64,000 nucleotides of DNA from Cloeon dipterum (lineage: Eukaryota > Arthropoda > Insecta > Ephemeroptera > Baetidae). Positions within the stretch are counted from its first letter, which is position 1; every line of letters begins with the position of its first letter. The position numbers and the translations under genes are program-made. Positions 11,984 to 24,179 of this stretch are shown here, one piece after another. Below the pieces are notes generated by a model that saw only the letters and a list, made by a program, of their open reading frames with translations, did not search any database and had not been told where the DNA came from. The stretch lies in the NCBI RefSeq assembly GCF_949628265.1, contig NC_088787.1, positions 35,700,844-35,764,843 of the forward strand. Reading direction: 5' to 3'.

Positions 11984-14578
11984 ATGCTGGTCGTGCTGTG
12001 TTTGGTGATAATCCTGCTGCAATCGGTTTGTATATTAAATTTAAAAATTGTAACAAATGCAAAAATTTTACTTCAGCAAACCAACTCGAAGACGATAAGA
12101 ATCAAGTCTCCCGGAAAGATCTCATTGCATAGTAAGAAATGAAATTTTATTTTTTCTAAAACCTAATTCTTCTGCAACTGAAAGTTGTATATCAGCAGCA
12201 GAGGAGAGACATGATCATTAGGTGTTGCGGGAATGTAAGGTGCCTGGGGAATCGCACAATTCTTTCAAAGGTGAGAATAATTATTAAATTAACCACAGAA
12301 TAATAAGGCTCTAGTTTCATACAAATTTTTAAAAAAAAATATGTTTCTTATTTTATGTATCACCTTCTGGTTGCAATTTCAAACATTATGAAATTATTTT
12401 AATTTTAGCCCAAAAAAACGACCAAAGCAGTGGTCCTAACAAAAGTTTCATCGAAATCTTCACCAAAAATAATCAAGACAACAACAGTCGGATCGGATGT
12501 GACGAACAATGCCGCAGAATCTAATTTGGACACAACGCCCTCGTTGATTGACACCACAGATGTCGGAGAAAATACCATTTCTTCGGCTCCAAGTGCGTCA
12601 TCAACTAATAGCTTGACAGAAACAGCCGCAGGAGCAACAACGGTGGCTGAAGGGTCGACGGCGGCCGAAGCAACAACGGCCGCAAAAGCAACAACGGCGG
12701 CTGAAGGGTCGACGGCGGCCGAAGCAATAACAGCCGCAGGAGCATCAACGGCGGCCGAAACAACAACGGTGGCCGAAGTAACAACAGCTGCAGAAGCGTC
12801 AATAGCTGCAGGAGCAACAACGGCCGCAAAAGCAACAACGGCGGCTGAAGGGTTGACGTCGGCTGAAGCAATAACAGCCGCAGGAGCAAGAACGGCGGCC
12901 GAAGCAACAACAGCTGCAATAACAACCACAGCCACTAAAACAACAATCACCGCTAAAACAACAACAGCTGCAATAACAACAACGGCCGCTAAAGCAACAA
13001 CTGCCACCAAGGCAACAACAGCTGCAACAACAACAACAGCCGTTAAAACAACAACAGCTGCTAAAACAACAACGGCCGCTAAAACAGCAACCACCGCCAA
13101 GGCAACAACAGCTGCAATAACAACAACAGCTGCTAAAGCAACAACAGCCACCAAGGCAACAACAGCTGCAACAACAACAACAGCCGTTAAAACAACAACA
13201 GCTGCTAAAACAACAACAACTACCAAGGCAACAACAGCAACAACAACCGTTAAAACAACAACCACCGCTAAAGCAACCACAACTACGAAGGCAACAACAG
13301 CTGCAACAACACCAACAGCCGTGAAAACAACAACAGCTGCTACAACAACAACAACCACCACCAAGGCAATAAAAGCTGCAATAACAACAACAGCTGCTAA
13401 AACAACAACAACCACCAAGGCGACAACAGCTGCAACAACAACAACAGCCATTAAAACAACAACCACCACTAAAGCAACAACAACCACCGCTAAAGCAACC
13501 ACAACCACCAAGGCAACAACAACAACAACAGCCATTAAAACAACAACCACCGCTAAAGCAACAACAACCACCAAGGCAACAACAGCTGCAACAACAACAG
13601 CGGCAGTTAAAACAACAACCACCACTCAAGCAACAACAACAACAGCTGTTAAAACAACAACCACCGCTAAAGCAACCACAACCACCAAAGCAACAACGGC
13701 AACCCCGACAAAGTCGACAACAACTGCTCTACCAACAACAACAACCACTGTAATTTCAAACTTGTAGCTATGCACACAATGTTTTTTTTTTAAATTTTTT
13801 TAAATTCATCCTCTGTGATTTTAAAAATTTTTTGAACGAGATACTAAATAAATTCTTACCAGTCTTGCGTCAGAGCTCTCGACAGAGCGTGCCGGCCGGA
13901 ACCAACGTGCCAAGTGGACGTGAGAAACACAAAATTAAAAAATATACTCCTTTTATCTCATTATTATCCTGCTTCAAAACTAGACAATGGCTGTGAAAGC
14001 TCTTAAATTGACTGGCAAGGGTAAGAATTAAATTATCTGAATTATTAAATCAAATTAAAACAAATTAACAGCCTTGGACGGCGAAATGGTAACGACCGGG
14101 AACGGCAAAAAATACTTCACGGGCTTTGAACAAAATGTAAAACTCTAATTCTTTTAATAATATAAGACGAAATAAAATTTCTAATAATGGTTTTAGGGTC
14201 TGGTGTACGACGTTGCCACCACAAATTGTTGCAAACTAGGAATGAAACTTGCCGAATTCACCACGATCGCCAGCTGGAACAACTTTCTCGCCTACTTCAA
14301 ACGTACATTTTTCGTCCTTTCAAAGGTGGAAATTAATTTTTTAAAAAATAAATGCAGCCCAAACCTTCTCCAGCTGGGACTACTTCGGACAAACGAAGGA
14401 CAACGGCAACAAAACAGACACGTGGTGCTTCTCCCGCACTCTGGTACCCAGCGGAATCATTCCCGCGTACATGTACAACATTCCGTGCGGCACCAAGAAC
14501 CTGATCGTGCTCACCCCGGGAGGAAATCTCACCTACATCAACCCTGCAAATTATATCCACCGCTACTTCTGCGAGTAG
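11984..14578 (+). CDS. Secreted mucin-like C-type lectin 3, long stalk (9 exons, 669 aa)
   Basis: Exons: 11984-12025, 12077-12131, 12185-12270, 12409-13749, 13863-13919, 13984-14020, 14072-14136, 14197-14302, 14358-14578. Layout matches genes 1, 2 and 4. The stalk exon is the longest of the four (447 codons) and has two zones: an Ala/Glu-rich zone (AEATTAAE type, acidic) and then a Lys/Thr-rich zone (KTTTTTKATTA type), so charge swings along the stalk. The Cys motif CCGNVRCLGN and the lectin domain (about 540-669; CCKLGMKLAEF, closing HRYFCE) are kept. No EPN/QPD/WND motif is seen. AATAAA follows the stop. A secreted, heavily O-glycosylated recognition protein is the best inference. Confidence 0.87.
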
Positions 14579-16493
14579 TTTTGTTCGTGATTGGAATAAA
14601 TGAATTTGGTGCATATATATATATAAAAAAAATCCCGTTGACAACAAGAATCAATTTTTAGTTTCATGACCAGGCGCCCAGGCCGATAAAAGTAACCAAC
14701 CACCGTCTATTGTATGAATTGGCATTTTATTTTTCTCTAAACGACAAGAAGCGAGCACTGTTTAAGTTCAACGTGGTTTTCGCGCTCTTTTGTCAGAACC
14801 AACCACTGACTGACGCGTACAATCGGCCGCCAAATGCACCCTCTCCCCCGAGTTTTCGAGGAGGCTGCATTTGAGCTGTTTCTCAGCACAAAGTATTAAG
14901 ACCTCGGTCGAGCAGCAACTGCCGTGCGCTATAGCCACTCCGTGTCCGTAAGAATTTATTTTCTGTGTTTAGTTTGTCAAAGTCTCGTCTGCGTTTTAAT
15001 AAGAGTTTACGTAACAGTAAATATAGGGCCAATTTCGCGATTCAAAGCTTTGCATTACCTGTTGAGCCTGTTCATTTTAATATTTTTTTTTATCAATTTC
15101 ATTTCTTTTGCATGTTCCTGCTCTGAATATTAAATATTAAACAGTATTATAGTTTTTCAAGGTGTGGAGGGAAATTTATAAAAATCAGGAGTGGTCCGAA
15201 TTTATGTGACATTTTAATAAAAAAAAAACGAAGCGGCAAAGAGTTCAATTTTCAACTGTCCAAAAAAGAAATCGTGGGAGCCGCCCGTAGGTAGCGAAGG
15301 TTAAGCCGGCGAAGCGAATCATTGAATAAGGGAGGAATGCACGCGCGCTAGCTGTTTACCTGTTGTGAAACAAATCCCCCGAGGGAGAATAAAGCCTCTG
15401 TGCGAGCAAACGGCGGATGGACGGGCAGGTAGCCGATGCTGCCTGAGGGTGTTTCGCTGTGGAGGGTCACCATTGTCCCAAGGAATGTGCTTGAGCCGCC
15501 AAATTCTTTAAGCGGAATGAAAAACGTAGCCTATATTTATTTATTTGTCTGTCGTGCCACCTGCGTCAATGTCCCAGCCAACAAGGGCGGTAGACACACA
15601 GGAAATAAATGGTTTCAAAAAAGCGTAAAAGAATATATCGAGTAAAAAGAGTAAATCATTTTTTTTTTGCGTCACCAAAAGGGAAAATTAACACCTGGAA
15701 AATCACAAATCAATGAATTAAAGGAAATAAATTGAAGAAAAACTTGATCAACGATTCAAGTCGGTGCAGGAAAATAATTTGTTTTAAATTATGTATGAAA
15801 TTTGAAAATTCTTTTAAGATCTAATTTATTTTAACGCACGAACCTAATGAATTTTTTTAAATCCCTTTTGCTAGAATAAAATATTTAGAGTGGATTCTAT
15901 ATATTCATTTGAGGGAGTTTCAAAACTTGCAGCGCTCCGTGCTCGCATTGTCACATTTACGAGCGAAATCGGAGCACACTACACATCCGTTGCTGGGCTC
16001 GCGGTGCTGGCGAGTGTTTCCCTCTGCGTCCTGTGTTTTTCAATCTAGCACACCAGTTGTTCCCGATTTCAAAACATAAACTTGCTTTCAATTCAAAACT
16101 CGCTTTATGTCAGAATTGATTCTAATCTTTTGGGGAAAATCAATTAATGCGTCTTTTCGGTATTTCTAAATTTTATCGAAATCGGGAAAAAATCACATGC
16201 AAAATTTTCCCTAATTCATTATTCCGTGCACAATATGCAGCCTGATGGAGACGTATTTGACAGCAGCAGTGACCAGTTTCCGCTGTTCCGAAAAAATGAC
16301 GATTCTGCTTCTTCCGCTGTGTGCTGAGCGACCGAACCGTTTGGCAATCCGTGCGTTTTGGCACAGATGGAAAGGCAATAGGCAGAGTTTAAAAGCTGTC
16401 GACACATTTAATAGATTCAGAAGTTTTAATGCCATCGATTTAGACTGATTTCGAAATTATATTGCGTCGTTTTGAAAAATTGAGAATGAAAAA
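14579..16493. other. Intergenic between lectin genes 3 and 4
   Basis: No gene supported. 14,650-15,430 is unrelated to the other lectin spacers and includes short GC-richer pieces; from about 15,530 the sequence resembles the spacer before gene 3 (about 11,000 onward), ending in the shared 5' flank. Confidence 0.5.
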
Positions 16494-18269
16494 ATGCTGG
16501 TCGTGCCGTGTTTGGTGATAATCCTGCTGCAATCGGTTTGTATATTAAATTTTAAAATTGTAACAAATGCAAATTTTACTTTAGCAAACCGACTCGAAGA
16601 CGTTAAGAGTCAAGTCTCGCGGAAAGATTTCATTGAATTGTAAGAAATTAAATTTTATTTTTTTCTAATAACTCAATTCTACAGTTAACTAAAAGTTGTG
16701 TATCAGCAGCAGAGGAGAGACATGATCATTAGGTGTTGCGGAAATGTTAGGTGCCTGGGGAATCTCACAATTCTTTCAAAGGTGATACAAAAATTATTAA
16801 ATTACCACGCAGCCCTAGGATTTTATGAATTTAAGGCTCTTGTAAAGTAGAAATTAAAAAAATTACCTTCTGGTGGCAATTGAAAACGTTTCATCAGATT
16901 AGTTTAATTTTAGCTCAATCACACGACAAATGCAGAGGTCCTATCAAAAATTTCATCGGAATCTTCACCGAGTTTACTCAAGACAACAACAGTTGGATCG
17001 GATGTGACGACGAACAATGCCGCAGAATTGAATTTGGACACAACACCCTCATCGTTTGACCCTGGAAAAACCATTTCTTCGGCTCCAAGTGCGTCATCAA
17101 CTAATAGCTTGACAGGAACAGCCGCAGGAACTACAACAACAGCTGCAGGAACAACAACAGCCGCAAGGACAACAACAGCCGCAGGGACAACAACAGCCGC
17201 AGGGACAACCACAGCTGCAAGGACAACAACAACCGCAGGGACAACAACAACCGCAGGGACAACCACAGCTGCAAGGACAACAACAACCGCAGGGACAACA
17301 ACAACCGCAGGGACAACCACAGCTGCAAGGACAACAACAGCCACCGGAGGGGCAACAACCACGACTGCAACTCAACAAGGTGTGGTTTCATCAGAAAGAA
17401 CTGCAACAACAGGGTCGACAACAACTGCTATACCGACAACAACAACCACAGTAATTTAAAATGTCTATTAGCTATGCACAAATTGATTTTTAAATTTATT
17501 AAAATTAAACCCGTGATGAATCACACAAATTTTATAAATTTTTGGAACGAGATTCTAAATAAATTATTACCAGTCTTGCGTCAGAGCTTTCGACAGAGCG
17601 TGCCGGCCCGAACCAACGTGTAGCGTGGATGTAAGAATTTGTATATTACACCTATAATTTCATTATCCTGCTTCAAAACCAGGCCGTTGCTGTGAGCTCT
17701 CTTCAATTAACAGGAAAAAGTAGAAATTAAATTTTCTGAATTATTAAATTAGACAAAAACAAATTTACAGCCTTGGAAGGCGAAATGGTATCGACCGGGA
17801 ACGGCAAAAAATACTTTATGGGATCCGTCAACAATGTAAAATTCTGAATATTTTAAAAATTTACAGCGAAATAAAATAAGTTGGTTTTAGGGTCTGACGT
17901 ACGACGTTGCCGCCGCAGTTTGTTGCAAACTAGGAATGAAACTTGCCGAATTCACCACGATCGCCAGCTGGAACAACTTTCTCGCCTACTTCAAACGTAC
18001 ATTTTTCGCCCTTTCCAAAGTGGAAATTTATTTTAAAAATAAATGCAGTCCAAACCTTCGCCAGCTGGGACTATTTCGGGCAAACGACCAACAACGGCAA
18101 CAACACGGACACGTGGTGCTTCTCCGGCACTTTGGTCCCTGACGGAATCATTCCCGCCGATCTGTACAACATTCCGTGCGGCACCAAGAACCTAATCGTG
18201 CTCACCCCGGGAGGGAGTCTCACCTACATCAACCCTGCAAATTATATCCACCGCTACTACTGCGAGTAG
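16494..18269 (+). CDS. Secreted mucin-like C-type lectin 4, short stalk (9 exons, 401 aa)
   Basis: Exons: 16494-16535, 16585-16639, 16696-16781, 16914-17450, 17574-17630, 17683-17719, 17771-17835, 17891-17996, 18049-18269. Same architecture and phases as genes 1-3. The stalk exon is the shortest (179 codons) and uses RTTTAAGTT-type units, so it is Arg/Thr-rich rather than Ala/Gly or Lys-rich. The lectin domain spans about 272-401 and closes HRYYCE. The splice donor after exon 6 reads gtagaa, weaker than in the paralogues. AATAAA lies about 35 bp after the stop. Confidence 0.86.
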
Positions 18270-18479
18270 TTTTGTTCGTGATTGATAAAAGTATTTTGTG
18301 CAATAAAATTCCCGTTGACCACACGAATCATTTCATGGCTCAACTTTAAGTTTTACTTGATAGTCAAATAAAAATTTACTTGGGATGCATTAGGCAACCT
18401 GCACGACTTTTGAGCTAAGCCGGTTGCCTGGTTACATACCTTTTATTTTATGTCTCACTTGAGCGGAGACTCATTTACA

Positions 18480-18866
18480 TTAAATACCGTCTTTGACGAT
18501 GTTTCTGAGCACACCAATCGATTCTTGAGTGTCGAATTAGGTAAATTGGATGTTTTTTCCGACCAAAAAGTGAAGCGAAACGTGCGAACTATTTTTCCCG
18601 CCAAAACAATAACGAGAACTGCGCATGCGTCAGAGCTTGCTCGATGAGACAAAGAAGACAAAGTCATTCGTACAGGCGGTCTCACTGCAAGTGCTCAAAC
18701 CAGCTCTGACGCACGCGCAGCTCTCGCATTTCGGTTCATATTGTTTTGGCGGGAAAAAAAGGTTCGCACGTCGCGCTGGACTTTTTGGTCGGAAAATTTT
18801 CCATTTTTCTTAATTAGACCCTCAGGAATCGATTGGTGTGCGTCACAGACGGTCTTTATTAACAAA
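18480..18866. mobile_element. Foldback MITE with about 150-bp imperfect inverted arms
   Basis: Left arm about 18487-18635 and right arm about 18709-18862 are reverse complements with small differences. Shared landmarks are caccaatcgattc / gaatcgattggtg, cccgccaaaacaat / attgttttggcggg, and gcatgcgtcagagct / agctctgacgcacgc. A spacer of about 70 bp separates the arms. It is the complete member of the family whose fragments lie at 5240, 9450, 24480 and 25410. No coding capacity. It sits directly upstream of the promoter at 18923. Confidence 0.75.
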
Positions 18867-18922
18867 AATTAATTTTTTTCCGATATAAATAAGTCTCGCT
18901 TTATTTCCCCTCTTTGCTGGTG

Positions 18923-18928
18923 TATAAA
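18923..18928 (+). promoter_or_regulatory. TATA box of the 19048 gene
   Basis: tataaa about 120 bp before the start codon, just after the foldback MITE. A likely start site near the CTCAGACC stretch (about 18957) is inferred. Confidence 0.5.
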
Positions 18929-19047
18929 GGAAACAGACGTCTCTCTAGCTCCAACCTCAGACCACACACTCGTGACGCCCTACTCTTTTCTAAAAAATAA
19001 AGCCTTTATTCCACTTTAAAACTACGGACTGCTCACAGCAACTGAAA

Positions 19048-19512
19048 ATGTTACCTGCTGCGTCGTTGCTGCTGGTGATTTTGTTCTCGTCGGTGAATGC
19101 AAATGGCTCCATTTGCTCTGACTGCGACTGCGTCAAAAAACAGGAGTTCTTGTGAGAAAATTAGCATGCTTTGCCTTTAAAAAAAAAAATAATTAAAACA
19201 GATTGAACCAGGTTTTGGATGCTCTGGCCGAACAAAAAATTGCAACCTTGAAGTACGTTTCCAGTAACGCTAACACGCACAATGCAACTGAAACAGTAAG
19301 TTTTTAATAATTTTTGGCAAGAAGAAGATCCTGATTTAATTTTCCAGGGGTTTGACCAGCTGAAAAACCAGATGGAAGGACAAAAATTAGAAATTTCCGG
19401 AAAGGTATATATTTAGTCTAAAATTATTTAAAATTGAAATAAATATTTTTTTTTGTAAATTTAGCTCGACGCCCTGATGACTGTATTAAGAACCCTGAAA
19501 AATGGCAAATGA
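19048..19512 (+). CDS. Short secreted coiled-coil protein, lectin paralogue without lectin domain (4 exons, 100 aa)
   Basis: Exons: 19048-19151, 19202-19295, 19348-19404, 19465-19512. Exon sizes and phases match the first exons of the full lectin genes at 20087 (110, 94, 57, 57) and 45057-46241 (first exon also 104). Signal peptide (MLPAASLLLVILFSSVNA), then a small Cys cluster (ICSDCDCVKKQ) and a helical, probably coiled-coil segment. The fourth exon ends in a stop after LDALMTVLRTLKNGK, so the coiled coil is short and the lectin domain is absent. No lectin exons lie in the 570 bp before the next gene. It could be a functional short form able to pair with the full lectins, or a decaying copy. 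The TATA box and intact splice sites favour expression. Confidence 0.7.
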
Positions 19513-20086
19513 AACAAGTTTCTTATATCAAAATTGCAATTTAAATTATTGTAACTAATTAAATAAATAAATACAGAGTTAAATCAGAATTTTATTTGCA
19601 GGAAATGAGTGCTAAATTTAATAAAAATTTCATAAAGTTGCGCTAAATCGTGTTTCCGCGGTACTTGAAACGCGACTGATGTGACTCAATTATTGCAAAC
19701 GCCAAAACAAATCAAAAGCAAGTAAATCATACTTTGACGAACAATAAATTACACTTAAAATTAAAATTGTTACATTAAATTTAAATTAAATAAAGTGCAC
19801 CAAACCTCAATCTTTTCCTAGAGCAACCGAGATATTAGCAACCACATCCCATTTCCTTTTTTTAATTATTCATTAACATAACCAGAATTTAAAAATAATA
19901 ATTCTTTGGTACCTCAAATCTACGACCGCAAAAGATAAGGGAATAAACGCTTTTCTCCTTTCCTCGACAGCTCAGTCATTGTCGACACTTTTTCCCTGCA
20001 CTCAACTCTTATTGTGAGTAGTTTTTACGCCAAAAAATGCATTTAGATATTTTATGTTCATTCCAATTAAAGTTCCTGGCAAGAAA

Positions 20087-21267
20087 ATGCAGCTTGTTCC
20101 TTGTTTCTTCCTGGTAATTTTTCTTTCGGCGACTGCGACGAAAGGCTCGAGTTGCTCCAGTTGCGACTGCGAGTGCGTCAAACAACAAGACGCTTCGTGA
20201 GTATAAAAATATTATTTCTGACTCTCGAGATAATTTTGCGCCGCAAAACAGGATTGGCCAAATTTTGAGAGCTTTGGACAGTGAGGAAGTCGCAATCTCC
20301 AAATCGATCTTCAACTTGACGAAAACCCAAAGCCAATTACCAAAAGTAGGGCGTTAAGAGATTTTTTTTTAAAACATACTCTTGATGCTTATTAATTTCA
20401 TTTTAATTAGGAATTCAATCAGTTAAAGGCTCAGATGGAAGGGGACAAGGAGCAAATCTTAGGAAAGGTAGTTTAATTTGTCAAATCCAAAGATTAAAAA
20501 TCTAAAATTAATTTAATAAGCTCGACACCGTGATGGCAGAACTGGAAGCCGTGAAAAAGCAGCAAAATGAGAACTCGGTTAGCTGTTAATTAAATTAAAT
20601 CGAATTAAACTATAAATCAACAAATTTTCCAGGCGTTGAAGAGCCGTATCTGCGAGCTGACCCGTAAGTAAATTTAATTTCTTCTAATTCTAAAAATTAA
20701 AATAATATTCATCTAGGTGTGAATCTAACAACGCTGCAAAATAAGAAATATTTTTTCTCCAACATCTCGGTAAAGTCTAAAATTTAATTTCTTCACATTC
20801 ATTCTTATAAAAATCAATCTTTCAAGGTGAACTGGTACGATGCGAATAATTTCTGCAAAAGCAAACTGATGACTTTGGCCGCTGCCAAGACCGAAAACGA
20901 GCTCAAACTCATTCGCGATAAGGGACTGGAATTGAACCCAAGTAATAATATTTCCCTGATTTATCACGCGACGAATTTAAAATTTCCCTTTTCCTCGTCA
21001 GCCGCTCGTTGGTGGTTGTCCGCTTCCGACATTGGACGGCCGGCCGGCGACTTTGCGTGGCACGACGGCACACTTTTGCCCGCGACCAGTTCTTTGTGGG
21101 ACAAACGCAACGGCCAGCCAAATGTGTTCCGGGCTGGACAAGAAACCTGCGTGTTCCTGCACTTCGAAACTGTCGCCCTCAAGCTCTTTGATTCTATGTG
21201 CAAGACGAAAATTATTAATTTTGTCTGCGAGCTGCCTGCTGAAAGCAATCACTGCTATGAAGAGTGA
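20087..21267 (+). CDS. Secreted coiled-coil C-type lectin (8 exons, 260 aa)
   Basis: Exons: 20087-20196, 20252-20345, 20411-20467, 20521-20577, 20633-20663, 20717-20769, 20827-20941, 21002-21267. Signal peptide of about 20 residues, Cys cluster SCSSCDCECVKQ, amphipathic helical stalk over exons 2-5 (likely oligomerising coiled coil), then a C-type lectin domain (about residues 130-260) with VNWYDANNFCKSK, WLSASDIG, FAWHDGT, a GQPN sequence where EPN/QPD normally lies, and closing NFVCE. The WND triplet is not present, so calcium-dependent sugar binding is uncertain. The 60-bp intron 7 happens to contain no stop in frame, so retention would still give an open frame. A clip of initiator-like TCAGT lies near 19975. 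Confidence 0.87.
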
Positions 21268-21787
21268 AAATTGTTATTTGAAGTACAAACAAACAATTAA
21301 AAATGTACTCTCTGCAAAATGGTAAATAAAAATTTGTTACGAATTGAAAAGAATTAGGATGGTTATTTAAAAATCCAAATATTATAAGCGTGTAGACCGC
21401 AGTGATTGAAACCACACATCTTTTCCTGCCTCTTTATCGCTCTCGTGCCAATTTTTCTTGAGGAAATTCGCTGCTTATATTTTAAATTATAATTTTGCTT
21501 ATTGTGACTTTCCTTTATTGATTCACAGGCAAAATTTAGTCATTTTGAAAAAACCAGGGTCCAGACTGCGATATGTGTTATAGTTCCCGCTGGTCAGAAG
21601 TCAATATGGCGACGAAATAATGGAGGCAAAAATCAGGAGACATTCCAGCGGCCAATCAGAAGTGTTGTGTGACCGGACCCAGCCGAACTGTTTTTCGTCT
21701 CTCTTTTTTCCACGTCGCCCGTTTCCTCTCTCTCTCCTTCTGCGCCTCTATTCATTGCAAGCACATTTTCTCAATCATAGACATAAT
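21268..21787. other. Intergenic with a dispersed repeat
   Basis: No gene. 21568-21668 is closely similar to 23648-23748 (shared run aaatcaggagaca and flanks), so the pair brackets the hAT element at 21788-23042 and is either a local duplication or a dispersed repeat. Confidence 0.55.
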
Positions 21788-23042
21788 TAGGGTTGGGAAA
21801 CTTAGACTGTTTTTTTGTACAAAATAGTCGACTATTTTTAGACGCTTTTTGCCCACAAAAATACTGTTTTTTAGACTGTTTTTGGCGATTTAGACGGTTT
21901 TAGACTGTTTTGAGAAGGCTGATTTCTGGTGCCAATTTCAGGCATTTTCAATATTTTTTCAGTTTTTCTTTCAATTATTCAAATTATGGGCCAAATAATT
22001 CAATTAAATATTACCAAAGGTCCTAGGAAAAGGCAGGAAAATGTACTTATACAATGAATTTTTATTATTTTTTGGCACACAAATGACACCACCGACGACA
22101 CATCTAATAGAGCCCTGCACGGGTATAAGAGTGCTGGTTTAAACCCGCGGTTAACTGCACCGTGTGGCGGGTTGGTTGAATTTTTAGTCATTTCTGGTGG
22201 GTGCGGTGCGGTTGCGGGTTATATGCACTAAAAACCATGAAATATTTTGTGAAGCCGCCAACAGATGGCGCCACCGTATACTTTCAATTTTAAGGCATTG
22301 CAGACTTAATCCTACCACTGTGCATTCTTCACTTAATTTTCTTTCTTTTGACGTGCTGAAAACAAATATCGGTTAAGCTAATCGGTGTAGAGTTGTGAAA
22401 AACTATTTTATAAATTTAAAATATTTTCCGACGCTTCTACGGCGAATAGCTGGACTTATTTTGGTTTTTAGCACGTCAAAAGAAAACAAATTAAGTGAAG
22501 AATGCAGGATTGAGTCTGAAATCGCAGCGGAAGTTCCTTAAAATTAAATTTATTACGAAAGTATACGGTGGCGACATCTGGTGGCGGCTTCAAACACTAA
22601 AAGGGCTTAATGCAACTGGTGAATAGCAAAATTTATAATATGAAGATTCGGGGCTTCGGTAATGCGGTTGCGGGTTTTTGGAACACACGTCACCGCGGGT
22701 GCGGGTTAAAATTTAGAATTCCGTGGCTGGGTGCGGGTGAAAAGAATCCACCCGTGCAGAGATCGCTCTGGGAGCCTAGATAATCGCGGCAAATCAACGT
22801 TGCATTCTGCTATGTTGTATAATGTGAGAATTTCCCCAGCAAACGGCCTCTTTTGGGGGATTTTAGACGGTTTTAGACTGTTTCAGGCGGGTTTAGACGA
22901 TTTTTGGCAATTTAGACGGTTTTAGACGATTTTAAGTGGGTGTCAATCGTCATCATTTTTCATGATTCGTCAAGATTTCATGTTTTTGGAAAGAAATAGA
23001 GCACAGAAAAAAATAGTCGATCGTCTAAGTTTCCCAACCCTA
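21788..23042. mobile_element. hAT-type non-autonomous element with 8-bp target duplication
   Basis: Terminal inverted repeats TAGGGTTGGGAAACTTAGAC (left) and its exact reverse complement (right) are flanked by gacataat at 21780-21787 and 23043-23050, a perfect 8-bp target-site duplication typical of hAT. The body (1,255 bp) has many tagac-g/t-gtttt motifs near both ends and no transposase frame. A second element lies inside it (about 22108-22771). Confidence 0.88.
22108..22771. mobile_element. Element nested in the hAT copy, with long internal palindrome
   Basis: Ends carry ccctgcacgggt (from 22113) and acccgtgcagag (to about 22761). Inside, 22252-22370 and 22462-22590 are inverted copies, with ccaccgtatactttc against gaaagtatacggtgg and a shared cttttgacgtgct / agcacgtcaaaag core. 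Clear target-site duplications were not found. It resembles hAT or foldback elements, family not settled. Confidence 0.55.
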
Positions 23043-23074
23043 GACATAATGCTAATACCCTCTTTTTTATTTCT

Positions 23075-23324
23075 CAATCCGAACCATTCCTTTCTAATTA
23101 CCCAACCCGGGTCCGCACACAAGCAATTCTTTTATACACTTCTAGCTAACTCATTAATTTTTATGCTCTCGCCAGCTCGTTCAGTTTTATGCCCTGCCAA
23201 CTATTTTTTGAGCGATTGCTTTTATTTCAGCGCTTCACGCCTCGGCGGCGTGAACGCCATAATGTCCTGCTGGCGCCAACTAATGACTGATCACGTGACC
23301 GGATTCCCGAGAATTCCGGTCACA
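23075..23324 (-). mobile_element. LTR-like fragment, same family as 36777-42500
   Basis: On the minus strand it begins with the palindromic TGTGACCGGAATT motif that also opens the LTR at 36777, and shares tgtgtgc-gg-cccgggt further in. A related piece lies at about 24180-24453. Old, incomplete fossil. Confidence 0.45.
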
Positions 23325-23870
23325 TGTTGAAAAAGAGGCGTGCCGACCTAATAATTTCATTTCCCGCGAATTTTTTTTACATTTCCATCAGCCTGAATGT
23401 GCCATCTAACGATCTATTCGCAAATTACCGGTAAAATCAGCTGTTAGAAAAGAACTAACAACAAAAATACCAGCCAGCTTGAAAAGTTCGCAGATTTTGA
23501 AGCTGCGCAGTAAACTTGTGCGCATCTTAAGCATGCGTAGTATGGTCAGATCGCTTCTTGATCTCACAGGGAGGCCGAAACTCATAACTGCGCATGCGTG
23601 ACCCAAATTAAAACCCTCTGCGCAGTCGTAATTCTCACCAGGAGCTGGGTTGCGATCTGTGTTGGTTTCCGCCGGTCAGAAATCAATATGGCGTCGAAAT
23701 AATAGAGGCCAAAATCAGGAGACAGTCCAGTGGTCAATCAGAAGTGTCAAAAAAGAGGCGTGCCAGCCAAATAATTTCATTTCCGCGTATTTTTGTTACA
23801 TTTCCATCAGCCTGAAGTGCCATCTAACGGTCGATTCGCTAATTACCGTGCTAATCAGCTGGTATTAAAT
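23325..23870. repeat. Dispersed repeat pair
   Basis: 23319-23445 and 23745-23863 are two direct copies sharing 'catttccatcagcctgaa' and flanking sequence. Between them lies 23648-23748, partner of 21568-21668. No gene. Confidence 0.6.
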
Positions 23871-24179
23871 AAATAACAACAAAAATACTCATTGCGCTGA
23901 AGGCATTTCCATGATAAGTTTTCCAAGCCAATTTAATTTTTCATGTACATATGTGTAATTTTCCCGCCATATCTGACTGTCGCGTGAATTTAAAAAAATG
24001 GTAATACTGCGGCAACCTTGTTAAACGAAATACATTCATTTTAGGGGAAAAAAGAGAAAAAATACACATTAATTTGTCAAATAATATTACCAATGTTGTT
24101 TATTCAAAAAGTAAAACAGAGAGGCAGGAAAAATCTATTTCCTTTGTCTTAATTCTATGCTAATTCGACATGAACAGAT

